A stretch of DNA of 64,000 bases, taken from Poa pratensis (Eukaryota > Streptophyta > Magnoliopsida > Poales > Poaceae). The notes under the pieces were generated by a model, which saw only the letters and a program-made list of their open reading frames with translations, was not told the DNA's origin and ran no database searches. The stretch covers positions 23,349,023 through 23,413,022 of the forward strand of contig CAMZMU010000111.1 of NCBI GenBank assembly GCA_947311845.1, written 5' to 3'. The position numbers and the translations under genes are program-made. Below are positions 10,984 through 23,654 of this stretch, piece after piece. Position 1 is the first letter of the stretch; every line of letters starts with the position of its first letter.

Positions 10984-11569
10984 TGAGTCTTGCTGTCTAG
11001 TGGTACGACCACGCCCGGGGCCTCACCGGCGCCGAATCCAGTCACGCCGGCGTCAGATCCGTCTTCTCCCACTCTGTTTTGCCGACCAGCATGTAGCATG
11101 GTGAGAATCTTGATCAAACCTTGCTCCTTCCGTATGAATTTCTAGTCTATTTAGTGTCAGATTCTACTGTTGTTAATTAATTAATCCAAAGTATGATTTT
11201 CAGAATTGCAAATTCAATTTACAATCAAAATCACATGGAATTTCCGGTGTGAGTGCTCAGTATATTGTTTAAATTTGAGCAGCATTTCGTGGAGTGATCT
11301 GATGTAGGGACGGTTGGGAGCAGCTGATTGGATGAAGTACTATGATCTTGTCGAAGGAAAGAGCTAAACTGCCGAAAATATTTCAACTATGCAGGTAATA
11401 GATTAATTGAACTTCTCCCAGCTACACATCGCCCTTCAGTTCTGAACTGAAAATTGTGTTGAAATAAACCAGTGCAGCTCAATTAGGTTCAGTTAGCCGC
11501 TAGTGTCATTTTCTTCAGTTAGCTGTAGCCTTTTATTTCCGTCAGGTTAGGCTAAGTTTTTAAGAATTT
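10984..11569. other. no gene seen
   Basis: Sequence downstream of the M16 fragment may include its decayed first intron. It is AT-rich with no recognisable exon. Confidence 0.4.
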
Positions 11570-11953
11570 GGAGGGAGTCTCATGCGTGTACATAATCTGT
11601 TCATGGGATGGCACGAACGTAGTGGATCGTGGCCTCGTGTTTCCGTTTGTAACTTGAATAAATAGAGAGGAAGAAATACAGAAAGGTCGCAAGTTGTGCG
11701 CGGCGCAAACCCTCGTGTCTCTCTGTTCACTTGTGTTCTTTCTCAGCTCCGGCTAGTTCAGGGACAAAAATTGGCATTAGAGCCTCGTTCCGGTGAGTAT
11801 GTCGACGGGCGGAGGGAAGACGGAATATCCCTTTGGCGTCTCCAAGACACCACCACCGAGCCGCGTCTCCGACGCGCCTCCGTGCCTCCCGCAGTCTTCC
11901 TCGGCCTCCTCCACGCCTCCTCGGGCGGATCCCCTATGTGGTGGTCGGGTGTA
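11570..11953 (+). mobile_element. Copia-type retrotransposon 5' remnant
   Basis: The stretch CTTGTGTTCTTTCTCAGCTC resembles a Copia LTR end. It is followed at about 11770 by TTGGCATTAGAGCC, a two-mismatch version of the initiator-Met tRNA primer site TTGGTATCAGAGCC. An ATG at 11799 starts MSTGGGKTEYPFGVSKTP, a gag-like beginning, which stops after about 50 codons. No protease, integrase or reverse transcriptase follows and no second LTR was found. It is a truncated, old copy. Confidence 0.5.
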
Positions 11954-12899
11954 GTATGGGACGGCGCATCCCCGAGGAAATTCTCCAGTTGGTGAGGTCC
12001 CTGTGCCTCGACGTCGAGCAGCATGTTCCTATGCTCAGCCCAAGTGCGTTATGCCAGCCTTCCGGCAGGCAGGCAGCCACGCACAGCTCCTCCGGCGGCT
12101 CTGGCGTTTGTCTCTCACAATAGCCATCACTGGCTTCGGGATTCAGATGATCTCTTCTTTGCTTCGGTAGCTCGGTGAGTATTTTTTCCATGGGCCAATT
12201 ATCGGGATATGGTGGGCAGACCAGGCTTGCGTTTGCAACAAATGGCATGTGTGCTTATGAACTTGTTCTTCCCATTATATAGTCTCGTAATGGAAATTTG
12301 CATTGGTGCTGAAAATGACTTCCCCAGCATGTGCTCCATGACTGTTTTTTCAAACTATCCGGCATCCTTAAAACCGTGAGTGAAAACTTAAGAATGGACC
12401 TAGTACAAAAGTATATACCGTGTGTTTTTTACTTTTTCCAGAATTTTGATGTATAATGGAACATACGTTCCATATCTTTTTTTTTTGTAAACATACTTGT
12501 TTGGTAGATTGTATATTTCTTTTGCACGATACCTGATTCAGAAATGTCACAGCAATTCTTTTTCCTTTTGTACGTCCAATGGATAGTACAAGTTAATATT
12601 GGGTAATTTGTCCTTGTGTGGCATTTGTTCTTCTATAATCAGAATTTCGTTTTACTGGACTGCAAAATCTATAATGCAAATATAATCTGTGAGATATGAA
12701 GGCATTTTTGAAGTTTGTTTGTCTATTATAATGCTATAGTCTTTTTGGTAAAACTTTATGTGCAACACGTTGTCCATAAGTTTATATATTGGTAATCAGT
12801 AGTAGATGTCCTATCTTTTATTGGACAACATGTTTTTTCTAGATGTTTTTTCAAATTGCTAACTCTTACCAAGTGTCCCTATAACTACCCTTATTCGAT
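11954..12899. other. no gene seen
   Basis: AT-rich non-coding sequence between the Copia remnant and the tandem array, with a T-run near 12480. Confidence 0.4.
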
Positions 12900-14580
12900 A
12901 ATTAGCATGAGGGGTGATCTCATCGGTAATTTGAACACCGACACCCTGATAACCTTCTTGCTATGCGATTGGTAAGTTTTAGCTTATGGGGTTGGTAATA
13001 GTACCTCCAAGTGTCCGAACACCGACACCCTACCCCGGCATGTGACTGATAACTAGTATGAGGGGTTGGTAACTTGTTTGCTATAGCTTTGGTCATTTTA
13101 CCCTACGTAAACCACACCCTCGGTAACTTGTATGGTACAACGTCGGTAATAAATCATGTGCATCGCATGGTTGGTAACTTTATGCATACGTGTCTGGTAA
13201 CAATCTTGTAGTACTTGTTTGCCATTGGTAACTTTTAGTCCAACGTGTTGGTAATAATGCTTTTTTTTAAGCATCCCACCCTGATAAATTGCTGGCTATG
13301 CGATTGGTAACTTTTAGCCTATGTGGTTGGTAACAATACTACCAAGTGTTCGAACCCCGACAACCTACCCCGGCATGCGACTGATATCTAGTACGAGGGG
13401 GGTTGGTAACTTGTTTGCTATAGCTTTGGTCATTTTACCCTAAGTAAACCACACCCTCGGTAACTTGTATGGTACAACATCGGTAATAAATCATGTGTAT
13501 CGCATGGTTGATAACTTTATGCATACGCGTCTGGTAACAATTTGTAGTACTTGTTTGCCATTGGTAACTTTTAGTCAAACGCGCTGGTAATAATGCTTTT
13601 TTAAGCATCTCACCCTGATAACTTTCTTGCTACGCGATTGGTAAGTTTTAGCTTATGGGTTGGTAATAATACCTCCAAGTGTTCGATCCTCGACACCCTA
13701 CCCCGGAATGTGACTGATAACTAGTATGAGGGGGGTTGGTAACTTGTTTGCTATAGATTTGGTCATTTTACCCTAAGTAAACCACACCTTCGGTAACTTG
13801 TATGGTACAACATCGGTAATAAATCTTGTGCATTGCATGGTTGATAACTTTATGCATACGTGTCTGGTAACAATTTGTAGTACTTGTTTGCCATTGGTAA
13901 CTTTTAGTCAAACGCGCTGGTAATAATGCTTTTTTAAGCATCTCACCCAGATAACTTTCTTGCTATGCGATTGGTAAGTTTTAGCTTATGGGGTTGGTAA
14001 TAATACCTCCAAGTGTCGATCCTCGACACCCTACCCCCGGCATGCGACTGATAACTAGTACGAGGGGTTGGTAACTTGTTTGCTATAGCTTTGGTCATTT
14101 TACCCTACGTAAACCACACCCTCGGTAACTTGTATGGTACAACATCGGTAATAAATCATGTGCATCGCATGGTTGGTAACTTTATGCATACGCGTCTGGT
14201 AACATTTTTGTAGTACTTGCTTGCCATTGGTAATTTTTAGTACAATGTGCTGATAATAATGCTTTTTTTAAGCATCCCACACTGATAACATGCCGGCCAT
14301 GCAATTGGTAACTTTTAGCCTATGGGGTTGGTAACAATACTATCAAGTGTTCGAACCCCGACAACCTACCCCGGCATGTGACTGATATCTAGTACGAGGG
14401 GGGTTGGTAACTTGTTTGATATAGCTTTGGTCATTTAACCTAAGTAAACCACACCTCGGTAACTTGTATGGTACAACATCGGTAATAAATCATGTGTATC
14501 GCATGGTTGATAACTTTATGCATACGCGTCTGGTAACAATTTGTAGTACTTGTTTGCCATTGGTTGGTAACATCTCAGTA
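12900..14580. repeat. 334-bp tandem repeat array, about five units
   Basis: The anchor GACTGATA occurs at about 13044, 13379, 13712, 14046 and 14380, giving spacings of 335, 333, 334 and 334 bp. A partial unit precedes the first. Neighbouring units are nearly identical apart from small indels and point changes. Inside each unit GGTAAC or GGTAAT, usually as TTGGTAACTT, recurs every 20-40 bp, so the unit itself seems built from a much shorter ancestral repeat. There is no open reading frame. Confidence 0.93.
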
Positions 14581-14890
14581 GTGTTTCTGATTGATAACTT
14601 GCATGCTATGGTCTTGGTAATAATTTCATAGTTTTTTCATGTGGTAACTTGTTTTCTATTTGGTTGGTATTATCTTTACCTAGTTTCCGTCATCGATAAA
14701 TTTCATACTATGGTCTTGGTAATATGTTTATAGTATCCCCCATTTGGTAATTTGTTTTCTATGTGGTTGGCAATATCTTTCTAGTTTTTCTCATTGATAA
14801 CTTGAATGTTATGGTCTTCATAATATCGTACTAGGTTTTTCTTATCGATAATTTGTTTTCATAGTGCCTTGGTAGTTAACTGGTTTGCAT
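14581..14890. repeat. degenerate GGTAAC/GATAAC repeat tail
   Basis: After the last 334-bp unit the short motif continues in a looser form (TTGGTAATA, ATTGATAACTTG, TCGATAATTTG) with a weak period of about 120 bp marked by TATGGTCTTGGTAAT. It looks like an older or more diverged part of the same array. Confidence 0.7.
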
Positions 14891-17054
14891 ATGACCTCTA
14901 TGCTAAATCTTCTCTTTAGTTTTATTTAATGATTATTTGATGCCAAGTTTGGCCTATGAATAGAGTGAGCTTTGTGTTCATATGTCCTTCATCATTGAAT
15001 ATATGTTTTCTAATTCTTGATTACTACCTTGTTCAACTATTTCAAGGTACATACCCGCGGAAAACTAGACAGTGGTTTCCCTCTTTTTGGAGGCAGATCC
15101 TTAAAATGGCTTGGATTTTGTGGAGTTTGATGATGTCAATGGAACAGGTTTTAACTTAATCTTTTGAAGATAGGTGTTTTAACTTAAGTAATGGTTATAT
15201 GCACTTTGTGGGACTATGATTCAATCTCATTTGACAAAGAACACTTGTTAACTTTTACATATGCAAGAGAAACAATCCATTTTACTTGTTAACTTTTACC
15301 CTGTTCCGCCTTATCGGCTAGTTGTTGTATCATTTGATCATTGACATTGTGAATACGCAATCGTGTATAGGTGTCCTGAAGAAAATCTCGGTGCTTATCA
15401 TGTACTGCCCTTTTATATAGTGATTTATGATCTCTTCTCATGCGCTAATGATTTATGCTATATTTGAATCATTTGATGGTTTGATCATTACAAATCTTTC
15501 AGCCTATCTTGTACCGTCCTTCTATATGGTGCTTCTCTGTTCTCTTCTCACAAGTTAATGATATTTTTTTTTTGCAGCAAGACATCACTTTGATGAGGAT
15601 AAAAAGACTTTCAAAGTTTTGGCAATCCGGCTGCGTTATTCAAAAGGTTCTGCTAGCTTGTACAATCACATTGGCATCTCACCACATGGTTAAGGTCTGT
15701 CTATAACAAGTGACTCGATGTTGCAATGGTTATGTGCAAAAACTGGTGCAATTTTTTGGTACAACTGAGAATGATCACGAAAGTGTGTAAGGTCCCTGTT
15801 TTTCCAGGATGATTCCACTTAGGTTCTTCTCTATAAAAATCTATGGGGTGACTGGCTGGCTCCACTCACTATTCTAAATGGTTATATTACTTTGTCATCT
15901 GCATCTTTATTTGTTTCCTAGATCCTGCACTTGAGCTTATTAGAAACCTGATGCATTTTTTTATCATCTGCATCTTTGTTTGTTTCCTAGATCCACTCAT
16001 TATTCTAAATGAACCATGATGTGCATTTGTAGTTAGAATTGGATTATATATTTTTATTAAACTTCGAAAGATTTATCAATCTACATATTTTTCTGGAAAT
16101 TTAATATTTAAATGGACTTCATACAAAAATCTCCAAAAGCTTACAATTATATTGTGCAAGTTTAGTTTATCAAGTTTTAAATTTTTTTATTGTCCGCGTA
16201 GCACGTGGCAATTTTTAGAAATATGTTTTTAACCTTTATTGTTAACAACTGATTGACAATTTAAGTTGAGTTCCTGTTAATATTAATTTAAAAATGTAAC
16301 CGATTTTTCTATGCGACCCTCACCCTTAGCATGAACCATGAGAGCAAATCAGTTTTTTTTGTTGATATTAGCAAAGAGTAGTAGTAAAAAGAATTGCATT
16401 TATTTGTTCTTTGATAGGGGCTGGGAATAGAGGAATAGTTAAAAACAATATCTTTTGGGTGTTGAAAATTCTATTTTTTTAGAACGTTGAAAGTGGTAGT
16501 TATGGTTGAAACTGAGATTTTTTGTTGTTGTGTTATGCCCTATCTATTTTTTACCCTGCAATTCCACGGTCCCAAAGAGAGAATTATGATATTTTAGTTT
16601 GAAAATAACTATTTTCCAGGTAGAAATTTGAAAAGGCTATAGTGGTTGGTAATAATTTTTTGTAAGTACTACGGTGGTTTCCTTTTTTTTTATCAGTTAG
16701 TGATTTTTTTTGCTAATAGTTCTTAATTTTTGTTCTTTTATGGAAGATTAATTCTTTTTTGGTGAAATATTTGTTTCATTCTTACCACAAATTGGGATAT
16801 TCTTTTTTTTACACTAGTTGGAAGTGGTGGTTCTTTTTTGTCCAAAAAATTTACACTGGTTGGAAGTGGGATTTTCCGAACTCCCACCCATTTTATTTTA
16901 CCCTAAAATATCACTAGCCCAAAAAGGGAATTAATTTTGACCGTGAAGGTTTTTTTGCAAGTAAAAAATCTATTAATTTTCTTGTCTTGCCGCCAAAAGG
17001 GAATAGTTTTGCTCTCTCGTTATTAAAATTCACTGTGCGGAAACGTTATTCGCG
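14891..17054. other. AT-rich intergenic DNA with exon-like scraps
   Basis: Mostly AT-rich. Near 15097-15147 a plus frame reads NGLDFVEFDDVNGTG, and near 15583-15690 it reads HFDEDKKTFKVLAIRLRYSK and YNHIGISPHG. Both look like diverged exons of one unknown protein, each close to plausible AG/GT sites, but there is a stop upstream of the first and no start. A short direct duplication (CATCTGCATCTTTATTTGTT and a variant) lies at about 15900-16000. Confidence 0.35.
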
Positions 17055-17306
17055 TCAAACCGGCGCGCCCGAAAAAAGGGAATAGATTCTAAAGGTTAAT
17101 TCACGTTTTCTTTGGCTCGAGCGGTTGCCGCGCACGGAAAAAGGGAACCGAAACGTTCTGTCACGTACGTAGTGCATGTGTAGGCCGAAAAAGGAATCGT
17201 GCGCTATCCTACTCCTTCCGTTTATGGATAAGAACGGCTGGTCGGAAACCGATCGATCGTTTGGAATCGATCGCGCGCGCAAGCTAGTCCTCCCCCTCGG
17301 ATCGAC

Positions 17307-17573
17307 CTGTGCAGACAGCTGATTCACCAGCTTGTTGTTTTGGAACGCTATCCTTATGGGAGCCTTGCAAGTTTTTTCGAAGTCTGCAACGAGATTGTAC
17401 AGCTCCTCTTTCTTCTCCTTGATCTGGGATAAGCGATTCGCCACGGACTTTGTGTCATCCGCGGCCACTGTTCTGGCCTTGGTAGGGGTGGGGAGGAGCC
17501 GTCGCCCCTCCTTGGACCGTTGGAGCACGCCGCCGCCGAGCCTCTTCGCCGCGTGCTGAAGCGCCGCCGCCAT
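17307..17573 (-). CDS. small conserved-looking grass protein, first exon
   Basis: The minus strand starts MAAALQHAAKRLGGGVLQRS, then LPTPTKARTVAADDTKSVAN and QIKEKKEELYNLVADFEKTC, with AFQNNKLVNQLSAQ at the end. This resembles a family of short grass proteins of unknown function that begin MAAALRxAAxxxGG and share an ELYxLxAxFE helix; the N-terminus (Arg/Ala/Gly, few acids) could be a mitochondrial presequence. I start at 17573 rather than the upstream ATG at 17672 because the protein-like sequence begins there. After SAQ a possible donor CAG|GTCGAT lies at 17307/17306; the frame then runs on for about 80 unlikely residues, so a second exon or a truncation is expected. Confidence 0.55.
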
Positions 17574-18128
17574 GTCTGATTTCGATTTGTTGGGATCCTC
17601 TGACTCTCTCTCTCGTCCGGGGTAATTGATGCTTCCAGGATTATTTATGGGTGGGTCAGAAAGAGAGATCACGACCGAATCCGCCTTCGTTTGGGCCTAA
17701 TTCTGCAGGAACTCGACTCGATCCGGGCGACCTTCGAAGTTGGAATTTCATCAACGTTAGGGTTCTTCCGACTCCGACTCGAAAATGGAGACGCCTTGTT
17801 ATCCTTTTCCCTTCGTGTTGTCCAGTTGGTATTACAGATTTCTAGGGCCTAGTTTTGAAGGTAGGTAGTGCAAGTGCGTTCACAGGAGCAATCCCTAAGA
17901 TTCATATGGAGGGCACAAGAGCCGCATCAAAGACTGACACCATTGTTTCATAAACTATATCTCATACACGGATTTCATAAACTGTATCTCGATTTATGTA
18001 ACATATGTTTCATTAGCTATATCTTTCTGAGCTGAGTTTGATGAAATTAATTGACGTTCTCCTATGATATTACATATTCAAATCGTACGCGGACGTCTCC
18101 ATATGTGTAAGTTGTCCGGTAGGAGTAT

Positions 18129-18257
18129 TCTCTTTACATATCTCGAACAGTTTCCATCTCCATCAAGGTTTCCAAAAGAGAAAGCGTGCAAGTAAAGCAA
18201 GCGATCCATATATGCCTCGTCGCCGGCCGAATCTAGGAAACGGAAGCGATCAAACTA
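18129..18257 (+). repeat. duplicated F-box upstream region (copy 1)
   Basis: This segment and 23527-23654 share about 90% identity by eye, including TTTCCATCTCCATCAAGGTT and CGATCCATATATGC. Each directly precedes an F-box ATG. The F-box copies therefore duplicated together with their promoter-proximal DNA. Confidence 0.8.
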
Positions 18258-20786
18258 ATGGGGCACGATGAGGACAGCCAGGCGGCGAGCTTGCCCGAGG
18301 ACCTGCTGGCGGACATCCTCGCCCGTCTCGATCCGAGTTGGCTCGCCGTGTCCCGCTGCGTCTGCAAGGCCTGGAAAGCCACCGTTGATGCCCGGCGCCT
18401 CCTCCTTCTCCCCCTCAGGCTCGGCGGCATCTTCCTGTACTTCACGGCCCATAAGTTCCCGGAGTTCTTCTCCCGCCCTGGCACGCCCATCACAGGCGAG
18501 ATGGACTTCCTTCCTTCCGCCAACACTAACATGGAGGATGACCTCTGTGCAGGAGATCAGTTGTAGTACCTTTCGATTAGAAAAGGTTGTCAAACCCACG
18601 AGGAGCTGAAGGTATTGGTTAGCAAGATTGATAAATAAAACAATGAAAGATGCAAGTGTTTTTGATATATTTTTTTTTTGATGTATGGATGCAATGTAGA
18701 AAATAAATAGTAGCAAGTGACAGCTCTCAAAGAGAGAAAGCCCAATCCTCTATGTGGCAAGAGGACAAGCTCAAGTGATGTGTTACTTATATGTGGAAAA
18801 CGTTCCCGAGGGCAGCATGAATTTCACTAGGCATAGAGATTTATTAAACAACACGCTGAATATCTTGTCAAGTTTTAATCTTCTTTGGACGGAGCCATTG
18901 TTAGGTAAAGGTAAATAAATAAACTAAACCCCTTATGATGGATCATGTGGCTAAGTAAATGATTGCACAAGAATTATTAAGACAAAAGTCCCACCAAAGC
19001 ATTACACTCTAAGGTCCCCGATACTAATACCCTCATAATGCAACTTCATGACTCGGTCAAGGGTTTACGTGTCCTCCCAAGTCTCACTCAATTCATTACA
19101 CTACGGTGTTCTCCTATGAGCCCATAAAGGTGAAGTGTTGTGCAGTCGACGTTCGCACAACACCATCATAGAATCACATAAAAGATAAACACTTGACAAA
19201 ATACCAACACATGTCATATATAAATCATTGCCAATTCATCCTATGCCCTCAGGAACATACGGGAACTACTCACAACGTGCAAACATGATGATATTCAGTG
19301 ATATGAATGGTACAACGTAATCTGAAAATATAACTTCACCTCCAAATAATGACAAGTACTCAATCACAAACATGAATAGTAGCACAAGACAAGTATCTAG
19401 GGTATAGCAACTCTCAAACTACGAGGGGAACGAGGTATCACAGAGATGATGATGGGGATGGTGCTGGTCTTGGTGGTGATGATGATGTAGAGGCCTCCTC
19501 CCACGCCAAGGAGGAGAAGTGATGACGATGACGGTGATTTCCCCCCTCCTCCGGAGCAGCAGAGTCTGATTCTCCCTCGGAGAGAATCAGGAGTTTCGCC
19601 GCCGCCACGGTCTCGGATGGAGTTGGAAAAATTAGGGCGTAACTTTTCGAGGAGGACGAATGCGTGCATAAAAAGCCCCAGGCGAGGAAGTGTCCGAGGC
19701 ACCATTTGGTGGGTCCCACGCGGCCTAGGGTTTTGGCCGCGTGGGCCCACCCCTTTTGGGCCTCGAGGCTCCCCTCTCTTCCGTGTTCTTCCCTCTGCCT
19801 TGTTCTTGATGAAAAAATGGCTGTGTAATTTTCCTTTTATTATTTGGATCCCTGTAGCTCCTGAAACATTAAAAACAAAAAAAAGGAGGTTTTCTGCCTC
19901 CCAGAAATTAAATGCCAAAAATAGGGACTTTGTAAGAAAGTCACATAAATCATCTAAAACATGTAAAAATAATGATATTACAGTGCAAATAACATTCTAA
20001 TATGATGCTAAAAGTTGTATAAATGATGATATAAAATGCACGTATCAGCATGTCAGTAATCTCACGACAGAGCTCCATCATCGAAGAAGGCAAGGTCTTC
20101 TCATGTGGCTCAATCGCTTCATACTGAGCCAACACCTTCGCGATCTTCTCCTCCAGGCTAAGGCTAAGGGTATCATAACTCTCCAACTCCTCCAATGCCA
20201 AAGACATCTCCGCTCGAAGATCTTTCATCGAGGGCCCCTGCATCACAGGGGATACGTGCTCCAAATTAACAAAAGGCGTGAAGGTGGAATCCAGGGCAAG
20301 CGCTGACGCGGGAAGGCTCACACTCCTAGGAGAGTAGGACCCAAATTGCTCAACCTCGCAGCCAGCCAGCTCTACGGGCACCTCACCAACTGATCTAGCA
20401 AGCAAATCCACCTCAGTCAGCTCCAAGCTCTTGTAAGAAGCCCCAACTTCATCAACCTTGCCTTGCTCCTCCACGCCTTGAAGCACCATCTCCGGTATGA
20501 CCAAGTTTGAATCAGGAGAGTCATCCACAGACTGCAGAATCACACCATCAGACACCCCATCTGCCGCACAAGCAGAGCTGCCATTGGTCACGTCGAGCGC
20601 CGCCGAATCGACAACCTCGACCAAAGCAAGCATTCCACCAATTATAATAGCTTGAAGGTTGAAGTCTTAGGCAAAGTGGACCCAACAGGTTACATAGATT
20701 ACTTCACCTTGCCTAACGAAGCACGGACAATCGAAGGTTTCCCATATGTGCCTTGTTGGTTTGATGAGTTCCCTACAAATACTTAA
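18258..20786 (+). pseudogene. F-box gene copy 1, interrupted and internally deleted
   Basis: The start at 18258 reads MGHDEDSQAASLPEDLLADI, then the rest of an F-box (VSRCVCKAWKATVDARRLLL) and PLRLGGIFLYFTAHKFPEFF. Homology with copies 2 and 3 stops near 18542 and a stop codon follows at 18564-18566. It resumes at about 20641 with the C-terminal end, YNSLKVEVLGKVDPTGYIDY and EGFPYVPCWFDEFPTNT, and a TAA at 20784-20786. About 350 residues are missing between the two parts, replaced by about 2.1 kb of repeat DNA. It can encode only a bare F-box without its substrate-recognition part. Confidence 0.85.
18543..20640 (-). mobile_element. retroelement-like insertion in F-box copy 1
   Basis: No F-box homology. 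The minus strand begins with a 227-codon frame (20633-19950) encoding acidic, serine-rich protein such as LEELESYDTLSLSLEEKIAK, which looks like a retroelement ORF fragment; most of it (to about 20047) is outside the following repeat. From 20047 leftward the minus strand reads TGATACGTGCATTTTATATC, which I associate with a common Triticeae LTR-type repeat extending to about 18562 (TGTAGTACC). TCAGT occurs at 18557-18561 and 20053-20057, but the ends are not clean. Classification is uncertain. Confidence 0.45.
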
Positions 20787-21328
20787 TCTAGCTAGAAGAT
20801 CATCTTAAACATTTCATAATCTAACAGAGCTATTGATTTGCTCTGCCTATGTTCAGTTCTGGATGCTAGCGTTATCTTATATAGTATTAGTGACCGTACC
20901 ACATAATATTTGTAACACTTTAAAACTTTTTATCCGTCGTGACCAATTTGTAAGGCCTCCGTTTCTATTCAGTATTTGCGTCAGTCATCAAGTGGTTCTG
21001 TTCTCGCTTGAGGCCTTTTGTTGATCCTTGAGAGGTTAAGAATCCAGGACCTGTTTCGTTCGTCAGATGACTGAGTTTTTTTTTCTAAGTGGGTGACAGA
21101 GGGAAATTTCTCTGGTGATCCTTTACATGTCAAGTGAATCAGAATACCGTCACAAACTCAACGCCATGCGTGCGTACTTGGCTTCAGTGAAGAGAAAAAC
21201 AAAAGAGCGCAGGCGACGCAGCACGCTCGCTGTGCGATCACGCCCCGACGACAGAGACCGGTCACACAAAAAATAACCCTTTCCATGGGTGCAGGCCTCC
21301 CTTTGCCCCGCTTTCGCATGGCATGCAC
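20787..21328 (+). repeat. F-box 3' flanking module (copy 1)
   Basis: No gene. Between about 20840 and 21320 the sequence matches the 3' flank of F-box copy 2 (31501-31538 joined to 32934-33370), including GTTGATCCTTGA, GCGTGCGTACTTGGCTTCAG and AAGAGAAAAACAAAAGA. It represents the state before the Helitron inserted in copy 2. Confidence 0.7.
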
Positions 21329-22797
21329 TTAGGCCAACTCCGACGGCGCACCCCAAATCGGTGCGGACCGTCCGAATTATCTGAACGGACAAGGGGCATG
21401 ATCCAACGGCGCACCCAAAAACAACAAGAACACCCTTTTTGTCCGCGTTGGCGCAAATTGGGACCGAATCTGGGCCAGCTTTGCACGCACGTGGACCGTC
21501 CGCGGTCCGGCCGTGTGTCTGCCACGGTCCCACCTGGCAGCGGCACTGGCCGCTCAAGCTTCCATCCCCTGGTCCTTTTTAATGGGGACCGCCGCCGCGT
21601 CCCCATCTCGCTCCAGTCCACTCCCAAATCTTACCTCCACTCGCACCAAAACCCTAGCCCGCGCGCATGATGACTCCGAGCTGGTTCCGGGGCGGCGGCC
21701 GCCACGACGCCGAGGCATCTTCCTCCTCGGGCCGCCGCCCTCCTCCACGCCGTCACCGCGAGCAGGTCAATGTGTCGGTGAAGGTGGCGCGCCTGTTCTG
21801 GCGCGAGGCCGAGTCGTTGCCTTGGGGCGACGTGCACCTCCCCCACGGGTGGCATCTCAACCGGCGACGCATACCGGTGCCTGCCGTTCTGACGGCGGGT
21901 CTAGCGCGCCGCCGCGAGATTCGCCGCCCGATCTGCGTGCGGATCCAGCGTATAGGTACAACAACGATCTGTGGGATCGCTAGTTCGAGGCTGAGCATGA
22001 CGAGCGCCGCTGCTCGTATTTCGCGGCCGAGCAGCCGCGCCCCGACGACCCGAAGCCGGAGGAGTCGGAGGATGAGGACATCGACGCCCTCTTCGACGAC
22101 ACGGACGACGACTACGCCATGGACGGCGACGACGACGACGCCGCCGCGGCGCCACCATTGGCCGTGTCGACTGCCGTCGCTCCCACCACCGCCACCGAGG
22201 TGGAGTTTGTCAGCGAGGCCACGCGGAGGCCTCTGAGCTCGAGGAGCTCGGACAGTGGCCAGATCTGGCCGCTTCCCTCCACGCCTCCGCGATGGAGCCT
22301 CCGCCGCCACCTACGGAGTCGTGGTCGTCGTAGCCGTAACGCGAGACAGCGCAGAACTGGGCGCCTGCTCCGTCGTTTCCAGGGGGCCCAACCTGGCCTC
22401 CGGCGCCTGAGACGCCTCCTCCGACACCACCCGCGGCCTTCTGGCCGAATGTCGTCATCAAGATTGAGGACGACTCTGACTAGGCGCGCGGCGAAGCCAC
22501 CGACGGCGGCATCACCTCCCCCACAGCCCAGTAGCAATAGGGCTAGTTTTTCTTTTTTTATATATAGAACTATTTTGTGAATAATGTGGTGGCCTCAAAA
22601 TATATGTAAATTTAAATTTTCTTTATCTTTTTGTTATTTTAAATTTCATTTTTTTTTAAATTTTGGGTTGTGCCTTTGGTTTGCCCCCCCACCTCAAATC
22701 GGACACCCCGCTCGTTCTTGTCCGCGGACCACCCAAAGCGGACAAAATCGGACACATTGAGTGTTCGATTTGGGGTGCGCTGTTGGAGTTGGCCTAA
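21329..22797 (+). mobile_element. non-autonomous TIR transposon with degenerate ORF
   Basis: About 1.47 kb with roughly 30-bp terminal inverted repeats: the left starts TTAGGCCAACTCCGACGGCG, and the right ends as the complement of TTAGGCCAACTCCAACAGCG, both followed by CACCCCAAATC. Inside, a plus ORF opens MMTPSWFRGGGRHD and contains LFWREAESLPWGDVHLPHGW, then in a shifted frame PPDLRADPAYRYNNDLW and EESEDEDIDALFDDTDDDYA, a type of ORF I associate with repeated cereal DNA elements. TTA/TAA at the ends suggests PIF/Harbinger, but the target duplication is not clear. Confidence 0.65.
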
Positions 22798-23526
22798 CAT
22801 GCCGAAATGATTGATAGTAGGTTAATGGTAATCACTTAATAAGGTTCCTTACTTCAAGGGAACTGTGTAGTGTGTCATGATAATAAGTGTCTGTCAAGTG
22901 TTTCAATTAGATTGAAAGTGGGAAGGATGAAATAGAAATTGATACTGAAGGTGAAAAGCATTTTTTTCCTTTTATTTTTCCACCGAAATTTCAAAACAAA
23001 ATATTTTCATAACCGTTTATCCAAATTACGAATTGTTTTCAGTTTTGAACTCCTCGCGTCAAGATTTTCAAAACTAAATCTTATATTGATAGGTTTGACA
23101 AACTTTTTTTACTCCCGGTTCTATATAGTTCGTACATCCTGTTCTGTATACTTTGTACTCCCACTTGTCTGTACTTTTGTACTCATGTTCTGTGTACTTT
23201 TGCACTTTGTTTTCTGTGTAGCTGTACATGCGTCTATGTACTTCTATATTTCGTGTTGTGTTTAGTTTGTACTCACTGTTTGTGTAGTTTGTACACCATC
23301 CTCTATGTATTATTTATACTTCCAGTTCTGGTAATGTGTACCATCTTCAAAACTAAACGGACCGAGAGGTCCTCTAGCAATCAATTCCCAGCGATTCCGT
23401 CTGCGTGCGCTTGCATGTTTGAGGAGCTAGCTACGCCTACGTGAGTCGATTGAGTGGCTGCCTTGTACGTGGGTCTTTATCTCACCCAAAGAGGCATAAT
23501 TAATCCACCAGTTTCTACACGGACAT
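22798..23526. other. intergenic, no gene seen
   Basis: AT-rich DNA with a run of short imperfect repeats of TGTACTTTTGTACTC type (about 23130-23330), where GTAC/TGTACT recurs every 15-30 bp. No coding signal. Confidence 0.4.
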
Positions 23527-23654
23527 CTCTTTACATATCTCGCACGGTTTCCATCTCCATCAAGGTTTCCAAAACAGAAAACGTGCAACTAAAGCAAACG
23601 ATCCATATATGCATCGTCGCCGGCCGAATCCAGGAAACGGAAGCAATCAAATTG
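23527..23654 (+). repeat. duplicated F-box upstream region (copy 2)
   Basis: The paralogue of 18129-18257, ending directly at the F-box copy 2 ATG. Confidence 0.8.

Noticed and set aside
12900..14580. CRISPR-like array
   Set aside because: The repeats are 334 bp with no short spacer-repeat structure, and the DNA is plant nuclear.
18562..20047. A complete solo LTR
   Set aside because: One end looks LTR-like (TGATACGTGC) but no matching TG...CA pair with a clean 5-bp duplication was found.
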